Shown in pieces: positions 26,183 through 34,182 of a stretch of 64,000 nucleotides of DNA; positions within the stretch are counted from its first letter, which is position 1, and each line of letters begins with the position of its first letter. The notes under the pieces were generated by a model. That model made no database searches, was not told where the DNA came from, and was given only the letters and a program-made list of their open reading frames with translations. The stretch comes from Clostridium sp. E02. GTDB taxonomy: Bacteria > Bacillota > Clostridia > Lachnospirales > Lachnospiraceae. The stretch lies in the NCBI RefSeq assembly GCF_003833015.1, contig NZ_RJLQ01000017.1:1-64000 (forward strand), read 5' to 3'. A program made the translations under genes and the position numbers.

Positions 26183-27907
26183 TTACATTCGATCAAGCGG
26201 TAGCAGGAGTTTAACCTGTGTATATTTCTGAAATTCGGACTGAATCAACAAACCATATTCTTTTCCATACATTAATTGAATTCTATCCAATACATTTTTT
26301 ACACCGATCCTCTTTTTTGCCTTTTTATTCTCCATTATTACAGACAATTGCTCTGGCAAAATCCCTTCTCCATCATCCCATACGCAAAGAATCAATTTTC
26401 CTCCATCTCTATATACTGATATTTTTATGGTACATCGGTCCATTTTAGGTTCCATCCCATGTACAAGAGAATTTTCAACAATGGGTTGTAAAATACAACT
26501 TGGCACCATAACATTCAATAATGTGTCGTCTACGTCCCATTGTACACAGAGCCTATCCGGATAGATGTTTTTACAAAGTTCCAAATAATTTTTTGCGTAT
26601 TCAAGTTCTTTGCTTACTTCACAACAAGAATTTGTCCGCTCGATACTTCCTCTAAAAAATTTAGACAGCAAACAGATAAGTCTGCTTACTTGTCTATCCT
26701 CATTGATCTGCGCAATCCCATTAATTGATTGAAGGATATTATAAAGAAAGTGAGGATTTATCTGGGCCTGAAGCTCATGGTAGCGAAATTCCAAAAGTTT
26801 GTACTCGTTCTGCTGCTGAAGTTCCTTCGCCTCTACTACCTGTTGCATTAACGTCTTTATGCGACTAGCCATTTCTTGAATATGCACATCCAGAACATAC
26901 AGTTCATCTCCTTTAGCAAACAGAGCCGGTTCCATCTCAAACTCGCCTCTTGACACCCTGTTAATATTTCCGAACATGATATTCAGATTTTTGGCCATAT
27001 TACCAAACATGAACCAAAGGAATAAAATAACAGAGAGGAAAAGCAAAATTCCAACAGCCAAGATTAAATATAAAAAATCCAAATATCGTTTGTTCTTGTT
27101 CTCTAGATTTATTTGATGAACAATTTTCAATCTTCCATTTTCAATTCCATAAACACCATGAAGATAATTCTCATCATCATTTTCGATTAATCCGGTGCTC
27201 CCCTCCCCATAGGTATGGAACAGCACATTGTTATTTTGATCATAAAGAGTAAAGTCTCCAACTTTAGTGCTGTCAATATGATTAAAAACAGCTTTTAAGG
27301 GGGTGTTTTTCACTTCTGCTACTATACCCCCACAAAATCTCATGGTATCTTCATCAAAAAGTAAACGCAGAAGTAGAATACCTTCCTCGTTTTTACTTTT
27401 TGCCCACACCGTATTTCCTTTTGGATTGGATAGGTTGTCCCAATTATCATGATAAAGCATATCTATATCCTCAATAGGAGGCATACTTTCTTGGGAACGG
27501 GAACCACGGCAGGCGAAATATATGTCCTCCCTATCGTCTATAACCGCAATCCAGTTTATATTGTAATTAACGCTGATCATTTCTTCCAAATGTTTCCGAA
27601 TCTTGATTCTCAAATACGGCATGGCTGAAAGGGTTGTGTCTTCCACATTTCCGATTAAAGATCCAAACCGTTGATTTGTTGCCGTTAAAGGGAGGGTATT
27701 ATCTCCTAATTCTTTTAATGAGATTTCCACATTCCTACAAATCTGTTCTGTTAATGTATCGGATTGATCACTAATTTCTGTTCGAAACCAATTACTGCTA
27801 ACCTTGTAAATACAAACCAAAGCTATCAAAAACGAAAGTCCCAAGAATGCAGTAACCGCAATCATCTTAAAATATAAAGTATTTCTAAAATGAATCCGAT
27901 TTTCCAT
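26183..27907 (-). CDS. YesM-type sensor histidine kinase
   Basis: This 574-residue membrane kinase has one membrane helix near 12-35, a large extracytoplasmic sensing region, and a second helix near 280-310. A HAMP-like linker and coiled coil follow, then the His_kinase domain with QINPHFLYNILQSI, and a GHKL ATPase with NSLVHGM and a DGEG box. The start at 27907 (MENRIHF) follows a GGGAG/TGGGG purine stretch. It is encoded with the YesN-type regulator inside the second sugar-transport run, so it probably senses the oligosaccharide or the loaded binding protein outside the cell. Confidence 0.92.
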   Translation of the reverse strand: MENRIHFRNTLYFKMIAVTAFLGLSFLIALVCIYKVSSNWFRTEISDQSDTLTEQICRNVEISLKELGDNTLPLTATNQRFGSLIGNVEDTTLSAMPYLRIKIRKHLEEMISVNYNINWIAVIDDREDIYFACRGSRSQESMPPIEDIDMLYHDNWDNLSNPKGNTVWAKSKNEEGILLLRLLFDEDTMRFCGGIVAEVKNTPLKAVFNHIDSTKVGDFTLYDQNNNVLFHTYGEGSTGLIENDDENYLHGVYGIENGRLKIVHQINLENKNKRYLDFLYLILAVGILLFLSVILFLWFMFGNMAKNLNIMFGNINRVSRGEFEMEPALFAKGDELYVLDVHIQEMASRIKTLMQQVVEAKELQQQNEYKLLEFRYHELQAQINPHFLYNILQSINGIAQINEDRQVSRLICLLSKFFRGSIERTNSCCEVSKELEYAKNYLELCKNIYPDRLCVQWDVDDTLLNVMVPSCILQPIVENSLVHGMEPKMDRCTIKISVYRDGGKLILCVWDDGEGILPEQLSVIMENKKAKKRIGVKNVLDRIQLMYGKEYGLLIQSEFQKYTQVKLLLPLDRM

Positions 27908-27986
27908 ATCTGCCCCACTCCCTTTTTGTCTTTTTCCAACTATATCAACTGAACTATGGAATGTCAATTACGAAAGCCATTCAAAA

Positions 27987-28811
27987 TCAACCTTTCACTG
28001 CTCCTGACGTAATTCCCCCAATAATATACTTTTGTAAAACAAAATACATAACCAAAATAGGAATAATTGATAAAATAAACAGAGCAAAAGCCAATCCCAG
28101 TTCAATGCTATTTTCACCAAAGAAAAAGTACTGTGTCAAAGGAACATTACGGACCTGTTTCTGCTGAAGCAAAGTAAGGGACATTTGAAAATCATTCCAC
28201 ACATTTAATGCATTCAGTACAACTGATGTTAATACAATAGGCTTCATTAAAGGAAAAACTATTCGAAAGAACACCGAATACAAACCCGCTCCGTCAATAG
28301 CCGCCGCTTCCTCCAGTTCTTTTGGAATGCTTTTTACAAACCCAGAAACCAAAAGCACAGTAAAAGCAATCTGAAATCCAATTTTAGCAAGCACAAAACC
28401 ATGAAGCGTATTCAGCAAACCCCAACGGCTCATATCAATATACAAAGGGGTCATAATCGATTGAAATGGAATAATCATGGCTCCTATAAAAATATAATAC
28501 ACACAATTATAGAAACGATTGTTTTTTCTTGCAATGATATATGCTGCCATTGTACAGATTAAAGTAATAATAAATACTGCAAATATCGTTGTTATAAAAC
28601 TATTTTTTAAGGCAAGTCCAAAATTCGATGTTTCTATCGCACGACTAAAGTTATCCCAATGAATTTTTTTTGGTAAAGAAAGTCGATCCGTAACCATCTC
28701 CGGTTTTGATTTTACCGAGTAAACCACTGCAATATAAAATGGGCTGATGACAAATAATGTAACGGCTATCTTAACAAACAACAGTAGTCTTTTCCAAAAC
28801 ACTTGCTTCAT
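27987..28811 (-). CDS. Carbohydrate ABC transporter permease (MalG-type), system 2
   Basis: This 274-residue CUT1 permease has six predicted helices, EAA motif EAAAIDGAGLYSVFFRIVFPL, and the C-terminal GGITSGAVKG ending. Its ATG overlaps the stop of the preceding permease by one base (TAATG), showing translational coupling. The kinase gene follows about 80 bases later. As in system 1 no ATPase gene is present. Confidence 0.92.
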   Translation of the reverse strand: MKQVFWKRLLLFVKIAVTLFVISPFYIAVVYSVKSKPEMVTDRLSLPKKIHWDNFSRAIETSNFGLALKNSFITTIFAVFIITLICTMAAYIIARKNNRFYNCVYYIFIGAMIIPFQSIMTPLYIDMSRWGLLNTLHGFVLAKIGFQIAFTVLLVSGFVKSIPKELEEAAAIDGAGLYSVFFRIVFPLMKPIVLTSVVLNALNVWNDFQMSLTLLQQKQVRNVPLTQYFFFGENSIELGLAFALFILSIIPILVMYFVLQKYIIGGITSGAVKG

Positions 28812-29665
28812 TATAGTTCAACCTCCTTAGATCTTAAACTTTTTGACACCACTGTACTAATTACAAAGATGGAAAGGGTGAATACGACAGCGATTGCTTG
28901 TCCATACCCAGCTTTAAAATAGGTAAATAAATTATTGTAAATCAACATCGCCACGGTTTCCGAGGCTCTTCCTGGGCCTCCTCCAGTTGCAGCCATTGGG
29001 TAGTCAAAAACCTTCATTCCCCATGCAAGTACAAGGGTGAAATTTGCAGTAATAGCTGGTGCAATCATCGGCATAGTTATATCCTTAAACTTTTGCCACG
29101 GAGTCGCCCCCTCCAAATTTGCAGCCTCATAATAGTCTTTTGATACTCCCTGAATTGCCGCAATATATACAACCATACAATACCCACCATCTCTCCAGAC
29201 AGATATCACCGCAAGACCAACCATAACCCATACGGTGTTCCCCAAAGGACTCGGCACACCAAATATATTATAAAACACATCACTGTAAATATATCTCCAG
29301 ATATACGAAGATAACACAAGGCTCAAACAGTAAGGGATAAACAAAAAGGTTCGCAGAATATGATTTAGTTTTGATTTTCGGGATATCATCAAAGCAAATG
29401 AAAGCCCCATAAAATTCGAAAAAAACATAGTCAATCCGGTAAAGATCAGGGTGTTCTTAATTGCATTTTGAACATTTGGATCTTTAAAAATACGCAGGTA
29501 ATTTTTAACACCTACAAAACTTTTATGAGGGCTCATCCCATCCCATTTCGTAAATGATATTGGAAATCCCTGTAGGAACGGATATACCACAAAGATTGTA
29601 AACACTATCAGGGCTGGCAATATAAATGTAAATTCTTGCAACCTCTTTTTTTGTTTCCGATTCAT
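28811..29665 (-). CDS. Carbohydrate ABC transporter permease (MalF-type), system 2
   Basis: This 284-residue permease has six predicted helices and the EAA motif EAANLEGATPWQKFKDITMPM. The start at 29665 (MNRKQKK) has GGAGGG at normal spacing; an upstream in-frame start has no such site. It follows the binding protein gene after a 120-base spacer with a strong hairpin. It pairs with the next gene to form the channel. Confidence 0.92.
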   Translation of the reverse strand: MNRKQKKRLQEFTFILPALIVFTIFVVYPFLQGFPISFTKWDGMSPHKSFVGVKNYLRIFKDPNVQNAIKNTLIFTGLTMFFSNFMGLSFALMISRKSKLNHILRTFLFIPYCLSLVLSSYIWRYIYSDVFYNIFGVPSPLGNTVWVMVGLAVISVWRDGGYCMVVYIAAIQGVSKDYYEAANLEGATPWQKFKDITMPMIAPAITANFTLVLAWGMKVFDYPMAATGGGPGRASETVAMLIYNNLFTYFKAGYGQAIAVVFTLSIFVISTVVSKSLRSKEVEL

Positions 29666-29718
29666 GAAACCCTCCATTTCTTTCCTCGATGACAAACAAT
29701 TTATACATTTAGACAAAA

Positions 29719-29757
29719 GTCAGGGTCACATATAGCACAAGCTACTGCCACCCTGAC
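29719..29757 (-). terminator. Attenuating hairpin between binding protein and permease genes, system 2
   Basis: GTCAGGGT (29719-29726) pairs with ACCCTGAC (29750-29757), with an inner TAGC/GCTA stem, followed on the minus strand by TTTTG. It is a probable partial terminator that keeps binding protein in excess. System 1 has a hairpin at the same place. Confidence 0.7.
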
Positions 29758-29785
29758 CCTTCTCTTTTTCGTTTAATTTCAGATT

Positions 29786-31153
29786 TTATTGTCGGATCGC
29801 TGCGATTTCATAATCAATATCTTCTAACAACTTAGTTACGTCTCTTTTTTCCTCATCCAATGTAACAAACTCCTGTAGTTTGGTACGAAATGCAGTTGAA
29901 TATTCAGATGTATAATCTGGTACCAGACTTTTCGATACTATTTTATCCTCATCGATATATGATTTAATTTCTTTAATAAAGGCAGCTGCATCCTCTGTAG
30001 AGACATTAACATTACTCGTCATCAGCTTTGCAGTATTCATCCAAGTTTTCGAACTTTCCTCTTCTGCTAAGAAATTCAACAAATTCATTACTTCTTCTTT
30101 ATGTACCGTCTGGGAGGATACAACAAACACATCATCGATTCCGACCCAAAGCTTATTATCTTCCGGTTTATCTGACCAGGGAGTCGGAAACATCCCAAAC
30201 TCTCCTTCAGGATTTGCAGCCATTACATCTCCCATCAACCAACCACCATTCATGTACATCGGCCTCTGACCTGCTGCAAAATTTTGGATTCCCTGTGTTT
30301 GATCTACAGCTGTATCCCCTGGATCCTTATATGATGCAAATCTAGAAAACATATTCATTGCATTTATCACAGTTTCATTCCCCGACAGTTCTTTATTGCC
30401 TTCTTGGGAATTCTTCCAAATTTCAGCATTTCCAGTTTGTGCCGCCATACTAGTGAAATACGAATCCATTTCGTGGAATACTCCGTGAATAAAATTGTAT
30501 GGGTGGATCATCGGATATACCCCTTTTTCCATAAATGTATCACATACTTGGAAAAATTCATCTTTTGTAACAGGAACTTTTACTCCAGCCTCTTCAAACA
30601 TTTTCTTATTATAAAAACATGCTTTCACCTGGGCATCCATAGGAAATCCATATACCCCACCATTGATTGAACATTCATCCTTTAACATAGGTAATACATT
30701 GTCTAGACACGGCTCCCCAGATAAATCCATAAAGTAATCACCGTCTACAAATTCTTTCATAGTCTGGGGTTTCCCAAACATGATGTCGGGAGCTTGCCCT
30801 GCCGCAATATAGTTTTTGTAGGTAGCTATGTAAGAAGATGAAGCTACCACTTCCACATCAACAGAAATATTCGGATTTTTTTGTTCAAAGGCAGTTAAGA
30901 TTTGGTCCAGTGCATCCCGTTTTGTTTGTTCCCCCATATAGTGAACCAAACGAATCGTTACTTTTTCCCCAGTCCCTGTTCCAGTTCCCTCACCTGCTGC
31001 TTTTGAAGACTCTTCGTTTCCTTCAGTTTTTTCCTCCACTCCAGATTTCGTTTCTTTATCCGTTTTGGTTCCAGAAGAGCAGCCCACTGCAGATATTGCC
31101 AGCAATCCAGCCAACAACAGAGACGAAGTACTTTTTAAATACTTTTTCATCAT
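29786..31153 (-). CDS. Carbohydrate ABC transporter substrate-binding lipoprotein, system 2
   Basis: This protein of about 455 residues has a signal peptide with lipobox SAVGC, a long Lys/Glu/Gly/Thr-rich linker and a family 1 extracellular sugar-binding fold, with segments such as NISVDVEVVASSSYI and GQRPMYMNGGWLMGD. An AAAGGAGG site precedes two adjacent ATG codons. It is the first gene of binding protein - MalF - MalG - kinase - regulator - CE15-like - SGNH esterase. The linked esterases suggest an acetylated or glucuronoyl-decorated xylan fragment as ligand (inference). Confidence 0.9.
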   Translation of the reverse strand: MMKKYLKSTSSLLLAGLLAISAVGCSSGTKTDKETKSGVEEKTEGNEESSKAAGEGTGTGTGEKVTIRLVHYMGEQTKRDALDQILTAFEQKNPNISVDVEVVASSSYIATYKNYIAAGQAPDIMFGKPQTMKEFVDGDYFMDLSGEPCLDNVLPMLKDECSINGGVYGFPMDAQVKACFYNKKMFEEAGVKVPVTKDEFFQVCDTFMEKGVYPMIHPYNFIHGVFHEMDSYFTSMAAQTGNAEIWKNSQEGNKELSGNETVINAMNMFSRFASYKDPGDTAVDQTQGIQNFAAGQRPMYMNGGWLMGDVMAANPEGEFGMFPTPWSDKPEDNKLWVGIDDVFVVSSQTVHKEEVMNLLNFLAEEESSKTWMNTAKLMTSNVNVSTEDAAAFIKEIKSYIDEDKIVSKSLVPDYTSEYSTAFRTKLQEFVTLDEEKRDVTKLLEDIDYEIAAIRQ

Positions 31154-31350
31154 AATACATCCTCCTTTAAGTATGAAACATGAATTAACTACACAACAAT
31201 ATTTTATCAGACTAAAGTACAGGGTACTATATGGATTTGTAGCTCTATTATTATATATTTTGTCATTTATGGGTGATTAAGGATAGATTTAGTGTATATA
31301 CTACTAATTTAAGTTTGAAAAAAGGAAAGAAAAGCGAAAAAGAGATTCAA

Positions 31351-31387
31351 AAAAAGCTGTGACTCAAATGAATGAGTAACAGCTTTT
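31351..31387 (-). terminator. Terminator after rpmF
   Basis: On the minus strand AAAAAGCTGT and ACAGCTTTTT form a stem with an inner ACTCA/TGAGT extension, then a T-run. It ends the yceD-rpmF transcript and separates it from the transporter block. Confidence 0.88.
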
Positions 31388-31418
31388 TAATGAGCATATC
31401 TCTGGTGATTCTTAAAAA

Positions 31419-31601
31419 TTAAGCTTCAACGCTGATGATTTCTTTCTTGTTGTAAGAACCACAAGCCTTGCAAACTCTGTGTGGCATCATGAGTTCGCCG
31501 CACTTACTGCATTTAACTAAGTTAGGAACACTCATCTTCCAATTTGCTCTACGTTTGTCTCTTCTTGCTTTAGAAGATTTATTCTTTGGACAGATAGACA
31601 T
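31419..31601 (-). CDS. rpmF: Ribosomal protein bL32
   Basis: This 60-residue protein has the L32 N-terminus MSICPKNKSSKARRDKRRANW and a zinc ribbon with CSKC and CKAC pairs (Cys31/34 and 44/47), so it is the zinc-bound form. It follows yceD by two bases, the standard pair. In many Firmicutes plsX is next; here a terminator and 18 kb of transport genes intervene. Confidence 0.97.
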   Translation of the reverse strand: MSICPKNKSSKARRDKRRANWKMSVPNLVKCSKCGELMMPHRVCKACGSYNKKEIISVEA

Positions 31602-31603
31602 GG

Positions 31604-32131
31604 TTACACCTCCTTAAACTGTTTAAAAATATCCTGGATGACTGCCATTCTAGGGTCAGTTGACCTAACATCGCAGTCACAAGTCTCATGATTGAGATTT
31701 GTTCCACATCTATTACAAATCCCCTTACAGTCTTCACTGCAGAGAACCTTCATAGGTAGGTTCAGTATTAGTTCATCACAAACCAACTGGTCTACATCCA
31801 GATTATAACCAATAACATATGGTTGTTCTAAAAGATCTTCTTCACTCCCGTTATCTGTTCTATTAAGATCAATAGTACGGATAATTTCAAACTCCAAATC
31901 TACACGCACCGGGTCCAGACAACGATCACATGGAATGATTAGAGCAAGCTTTACTTCCCCTTCCACTTCTAGTTTTTTATCGCCTAGATTCATAATCCGT
32001 AACTTGACAGGTTTCGAATCTGTCACTTCACAGTCACTATACGGCCCATGATAAATCTTCATTTCAATATCGGGTGTATAAGTTTTCTCTTTCCCCTCAA
32101 GGTTAAACAACTCGGTTAAATTAATAAGCAT
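31604..32131 (-). CDS. yceD: YceD family (DUF177) protein, probable 23S rRNA accumulation factor
   Basis: This 175-residue DUF177 protein has a central CDRCLDPV motif and a Cys-rich C-terminus (CSEDCKGICNRCGTNLNHETCDCD region), probably metal-binding. The family is widely linked to rpmF, and E. coli and plant members affect 23S rRNA accumulation. It is the first gene of yceD-rpmF and has a consensus promoter with a palindrome. Confidence 0.9.
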   Translation of the reverse strand: MLINLTELFNLEGKEKTYTPDIEMKIYHGPYSDCEVTDSKPVKLRIMNLGDKKLEVEGEVKLALIIPCDRCLDPVRVDLEFEIIRTIDLNRTDNGSEEDLLEQPYVIGYNLDVDQLVCDELILNLPMKVLCSEDCKGICNRCGTNLNHETCDCDVRSTDPRMAVIQDIFKQFKEV

Positions 32132-32145
32132 ATTAGTCCTCTAAT

Positions 32146-32187
32146 ACGCACCTATGTTATTATACATAGGCGTGCACTATTTGTCAA
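32146..32187 (-). promoter_or_regulatory. Consensus promoter of yceD-rpmF with palindrome over the -10
   Basis: TTGACA (32182-32187), 17 bases, TATAAT (32159-32164) is a perfect sigma-A promoter on the minus strand. A palindrome CCTATGT-N6-ACATAGG (32151-32170) spans the -10, and the symmetry extends imperfectly over 32146-32175. This is where a repressor would bind; no T-run supports a terminator reading. Confidence 0.75.
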
Positions 32188-32243
32188 CAAAATATTTCCA
32201 GATTATTAGATACAAAAACTATATTACACCAAAGGTTTTGAAT

Positions 32244-33431
32244 TTATACCAGAGCCTTTGTCTCTCTTGCAATTGCGAGTTCTTCATTTGTTGGAATTAC
32301 ACAAACTTTCACTTTTGATCCAGGGGTAGAAATCACGATCCGTTTCCCTCTTTGACCATTGGCTTCCTCATCAATTTCTACACCAAGATAGTTTAAATAG
32401 CTGCAAATCTCAGCTCTGATTGCTTTGTCATTTTCTCCTACACCTGCAGTAAATGCGATGGCCTCCACCCCATTCATTGCGGTTGTATATGCACCGATGT
32501 ATTTTGCCACCCGGTAAACATATGCTTTGATCGCAATATCAGCCAAATGGTTTCCTTCACCTTGTGCTTTTTGAACATCACGGAAGTCGCTGGAAATGCC
32601 TCCAGACATTCCAAGAATACCGGATTTCTTATTCAAGATATCCAATACCTCATTCACGGTTTTGCCTTCTTTGTTGCAGATAAACTGTACAACAGCTGGA
32701 TCAATATCACCACTTCTGGTCCCCATGATCAGACCCTCTAGTGGTGTAAGTCCCATGCTCGTATCTACGCATTTTCCACCAATGGAAGCAGAGATGCTGG
32801 CACCATTTCCTAAATGACATACAATCACTTTGCCTTTTTCTTTATCAAGGTCGCAGAATTCAAGCGCTTCTTTGGAAACATAGCTGTGGCTTGTCCCATG
32901 AAAACCGTAACGACGGATGCTGTATTTTTCATAATATTCCTGTGGAATTGCATAAAGAGATGCTTTTTCTGGCATGCCCATACCAAATGCAGTATCAAAC
33001 ACTGCTACATTCGGAACTCCTGGCATTGCTTCTTCACAAGCCTCAATTCCCATTAAATTAGCTGGATTATGAAGTGGTCCTAAATCGAAGCAATCACGGA
33101 TTACTTTTTTAACATCTTCTGTTATAACAATAGAATCGCTGTAAATAGTACCGGCATGGAGAACCCGATGACCCACTGCAGAAATTTCACTGGTATCCTT
33201 GATTACTCCATGGTTTGGATCAACCAAAGCGTCCATAACTAATTTAATTGCTACCGTATGGTTCGGCATATCATGTTCTAGTTCAAATTCACCATTTCCC
33301 TTATGAACTAATTTGGAACCGTTGATACCAATTCTTTCGCATAAACCTTTTGCTAAAACTCCCTCATTCTCCATATCAATCAGCTGATATTTTAAGGAAG
33401 AACTTCCACAGTTGATAACTAATATATTCAT
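32244..33431 (-). CDS. ackA: Acetate kinase
   Basis: This 395-residue enzyme converts acetyl-phosphate and ADP to acetate and ATP. Family blocks are MNILVINCGSSSLKYQL at the start, GHRVLHAG, the DTAFG region and HLGNGASI. The start at 33431 is set by the invariant N-terminus, though its AAAGGAG lies about 12 bases upstream. It follows pduL, which can supply acetyl-phosphate from acetyl-CoA. Acetate made here could also act as CoA acceptor for the CtfAB transferase encoded 11 kb away (inference). Confidence 0.96.
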   Translation of the reverse strand: MNILVINCGSSSLKYQLIDMENEGVLAKGLCERIGINGSKLVHKGNGEFELEHDMPNHTVAIKLVMDALVDPNHGVIKDTSEISAVGHRVLHAGTIYSDSIVITEDVKKVIRDCFDLGPLHNPANLMGIEACEEAMPGVPNVAVFDTAFGMGMPEKASLYAIPQEYYEKYSIRRYGFHGTSHSYVSKEALEFCDLDKEKGKVIVCHLGNGASISASIGGKCVDTSMGLTPLEGLIMGTRSGDIDPAVVQFICNKEGKTVNEVLDILNKKSGILGMSGGISSDFRDVQKAQGEGNHLADIAIKAYVYRVAKYIGAYTTAMNGVEAIAFTAGVGENDKAIRAEICSYLNYLGVEIDEEANGQRGKRIVISTPGSKVKVCVIPTNEELAIARETKALV

Positions 33432-33451
33432 ATAGATATAAATCTCCTTTA

Positions 33452-34021
33452 TTATTTTACAATTTCGCCGTACTGTTCTCTTCCACAACCTGCTGCATTG
33501 GATTCATCTGTATCAATATGCATGGCAAGAGCATAGGAATCACTCACGCGAATCACTACATCTCCAAAAACAAGGTTTCTACCATTGTTGCCAACTTTCA
33601 CTGAAACGATATCACCATTTTTCACACCCAGCTTTGCTGCATCTGCAGAAGTTGCATGAATATGACGTTTTGCTGCAATGACACCTTCTGTAATCTCAAT
33701 TTCGCCTTCTGGACCAACCAGTTTGCAAGGACCACTTCCAGCAATATCTCCTGATTCTCTTACTGGAGCCGCAATGCCGATCGAGCGTGCATCTGTCAAA
33801 GAGATTTCAACCTGTGTTGATTTTCTTACAGGCCCTAAAATCGAAACTCCTTTAAATTCTCCCTTTGCACCAACAACTGCAACTCTTTCCTCACAGGCAA
33901 ACTGGCCTGGTTGGGATAATTCTTTCTTCTTCGTTAATTCATATCCCTTGCCAAATAATACCTCAAGATGTTCCTGAGTTAAATGTACGTGACGGGCTGA
34001 TGTTTCAACAATAAAATTCAT
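33452..34021 (-). CDS. pduL: PduL-type phosphate acyltransferase (acetyl-CoA to acetyl-phosphate)
   Basis: This 189-residue PduL/PTAC protein has the metal-binding histidines in SARHVHL (His11, His13) and KRHIHAT, and the MHIDTDESNAAG segment near the C-terminus. PduL exchanges CoA and phosphate on acyl groups and is unrelated to Pta. The N-terminus starts directly with the fold and has no encapsulation peptide, and no shell genes are nearby, so this is a cytosolic form. Its link to ackA points to acetate-forming ATP production. It has its own promoter and is divergent from tmcAL. Confidence 0.92.
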   Translation of the reverse strand: MNFIVETSARHVHLTQEHLEVLFGKGYELTKKKELSQPGQFACEERVAVVGAKGEFKGVSILGPVRKSTQVEISLTDARSIGIAAPVRESGDIAGSGPCKLVGPEGEIEITEGVIAAKRHIHATSADAAKLGVKNGDIVSVKVGNNGRNLVFGDVVIRVSDSYALAMHIDTDESNAAGCGREQYGEIVK

Positions 34022-34075
34022 ACTTATCTATTCTCCTGTTCTCATTCATCAATATATATTTTTGATACTCACTCT

Positions 34076-34104
34076 ATTCTATGAGCATTCCCTAAAATTT
34101 TCAA
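34076..34104 (-). promoter_or_regulatory. Promoter of pduL-ackA
   Basis: On the minus strand TTGAAA (34099-34104), 17 bases, TAGAAT (34076-34081), about 55 bases before the pduL start. Confidence 0.7.
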
Positions 34105-34122
34105 GTCTTGTTACAAAATTAT

Positions 34123-34151
34123 TTGCATTTTTTGCGGAACAATAGCATAAT
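34123..34151 (+). promoter_or_regulatory. Promoter of tmcAL
   Basis: TTGCAT (34123-34128), 17 bases, CATAAT (34146-34151), followed by AAAGGA before the ATG at 34183. It is back to back with the pduL promoter. Confidence 0.65.
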
Positions 34152-34182
34152 AGAGTAAAAAACATCAAAAAAGGACTATTTT

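Noticed and set aside
13163-31418. The transporter block as a mobile genomic island
   Set aside because: No integrase, transposase, flanking direct repeat or tRNA edge was found; only the interrupted gene order supports insertion, so no mobile element is called.
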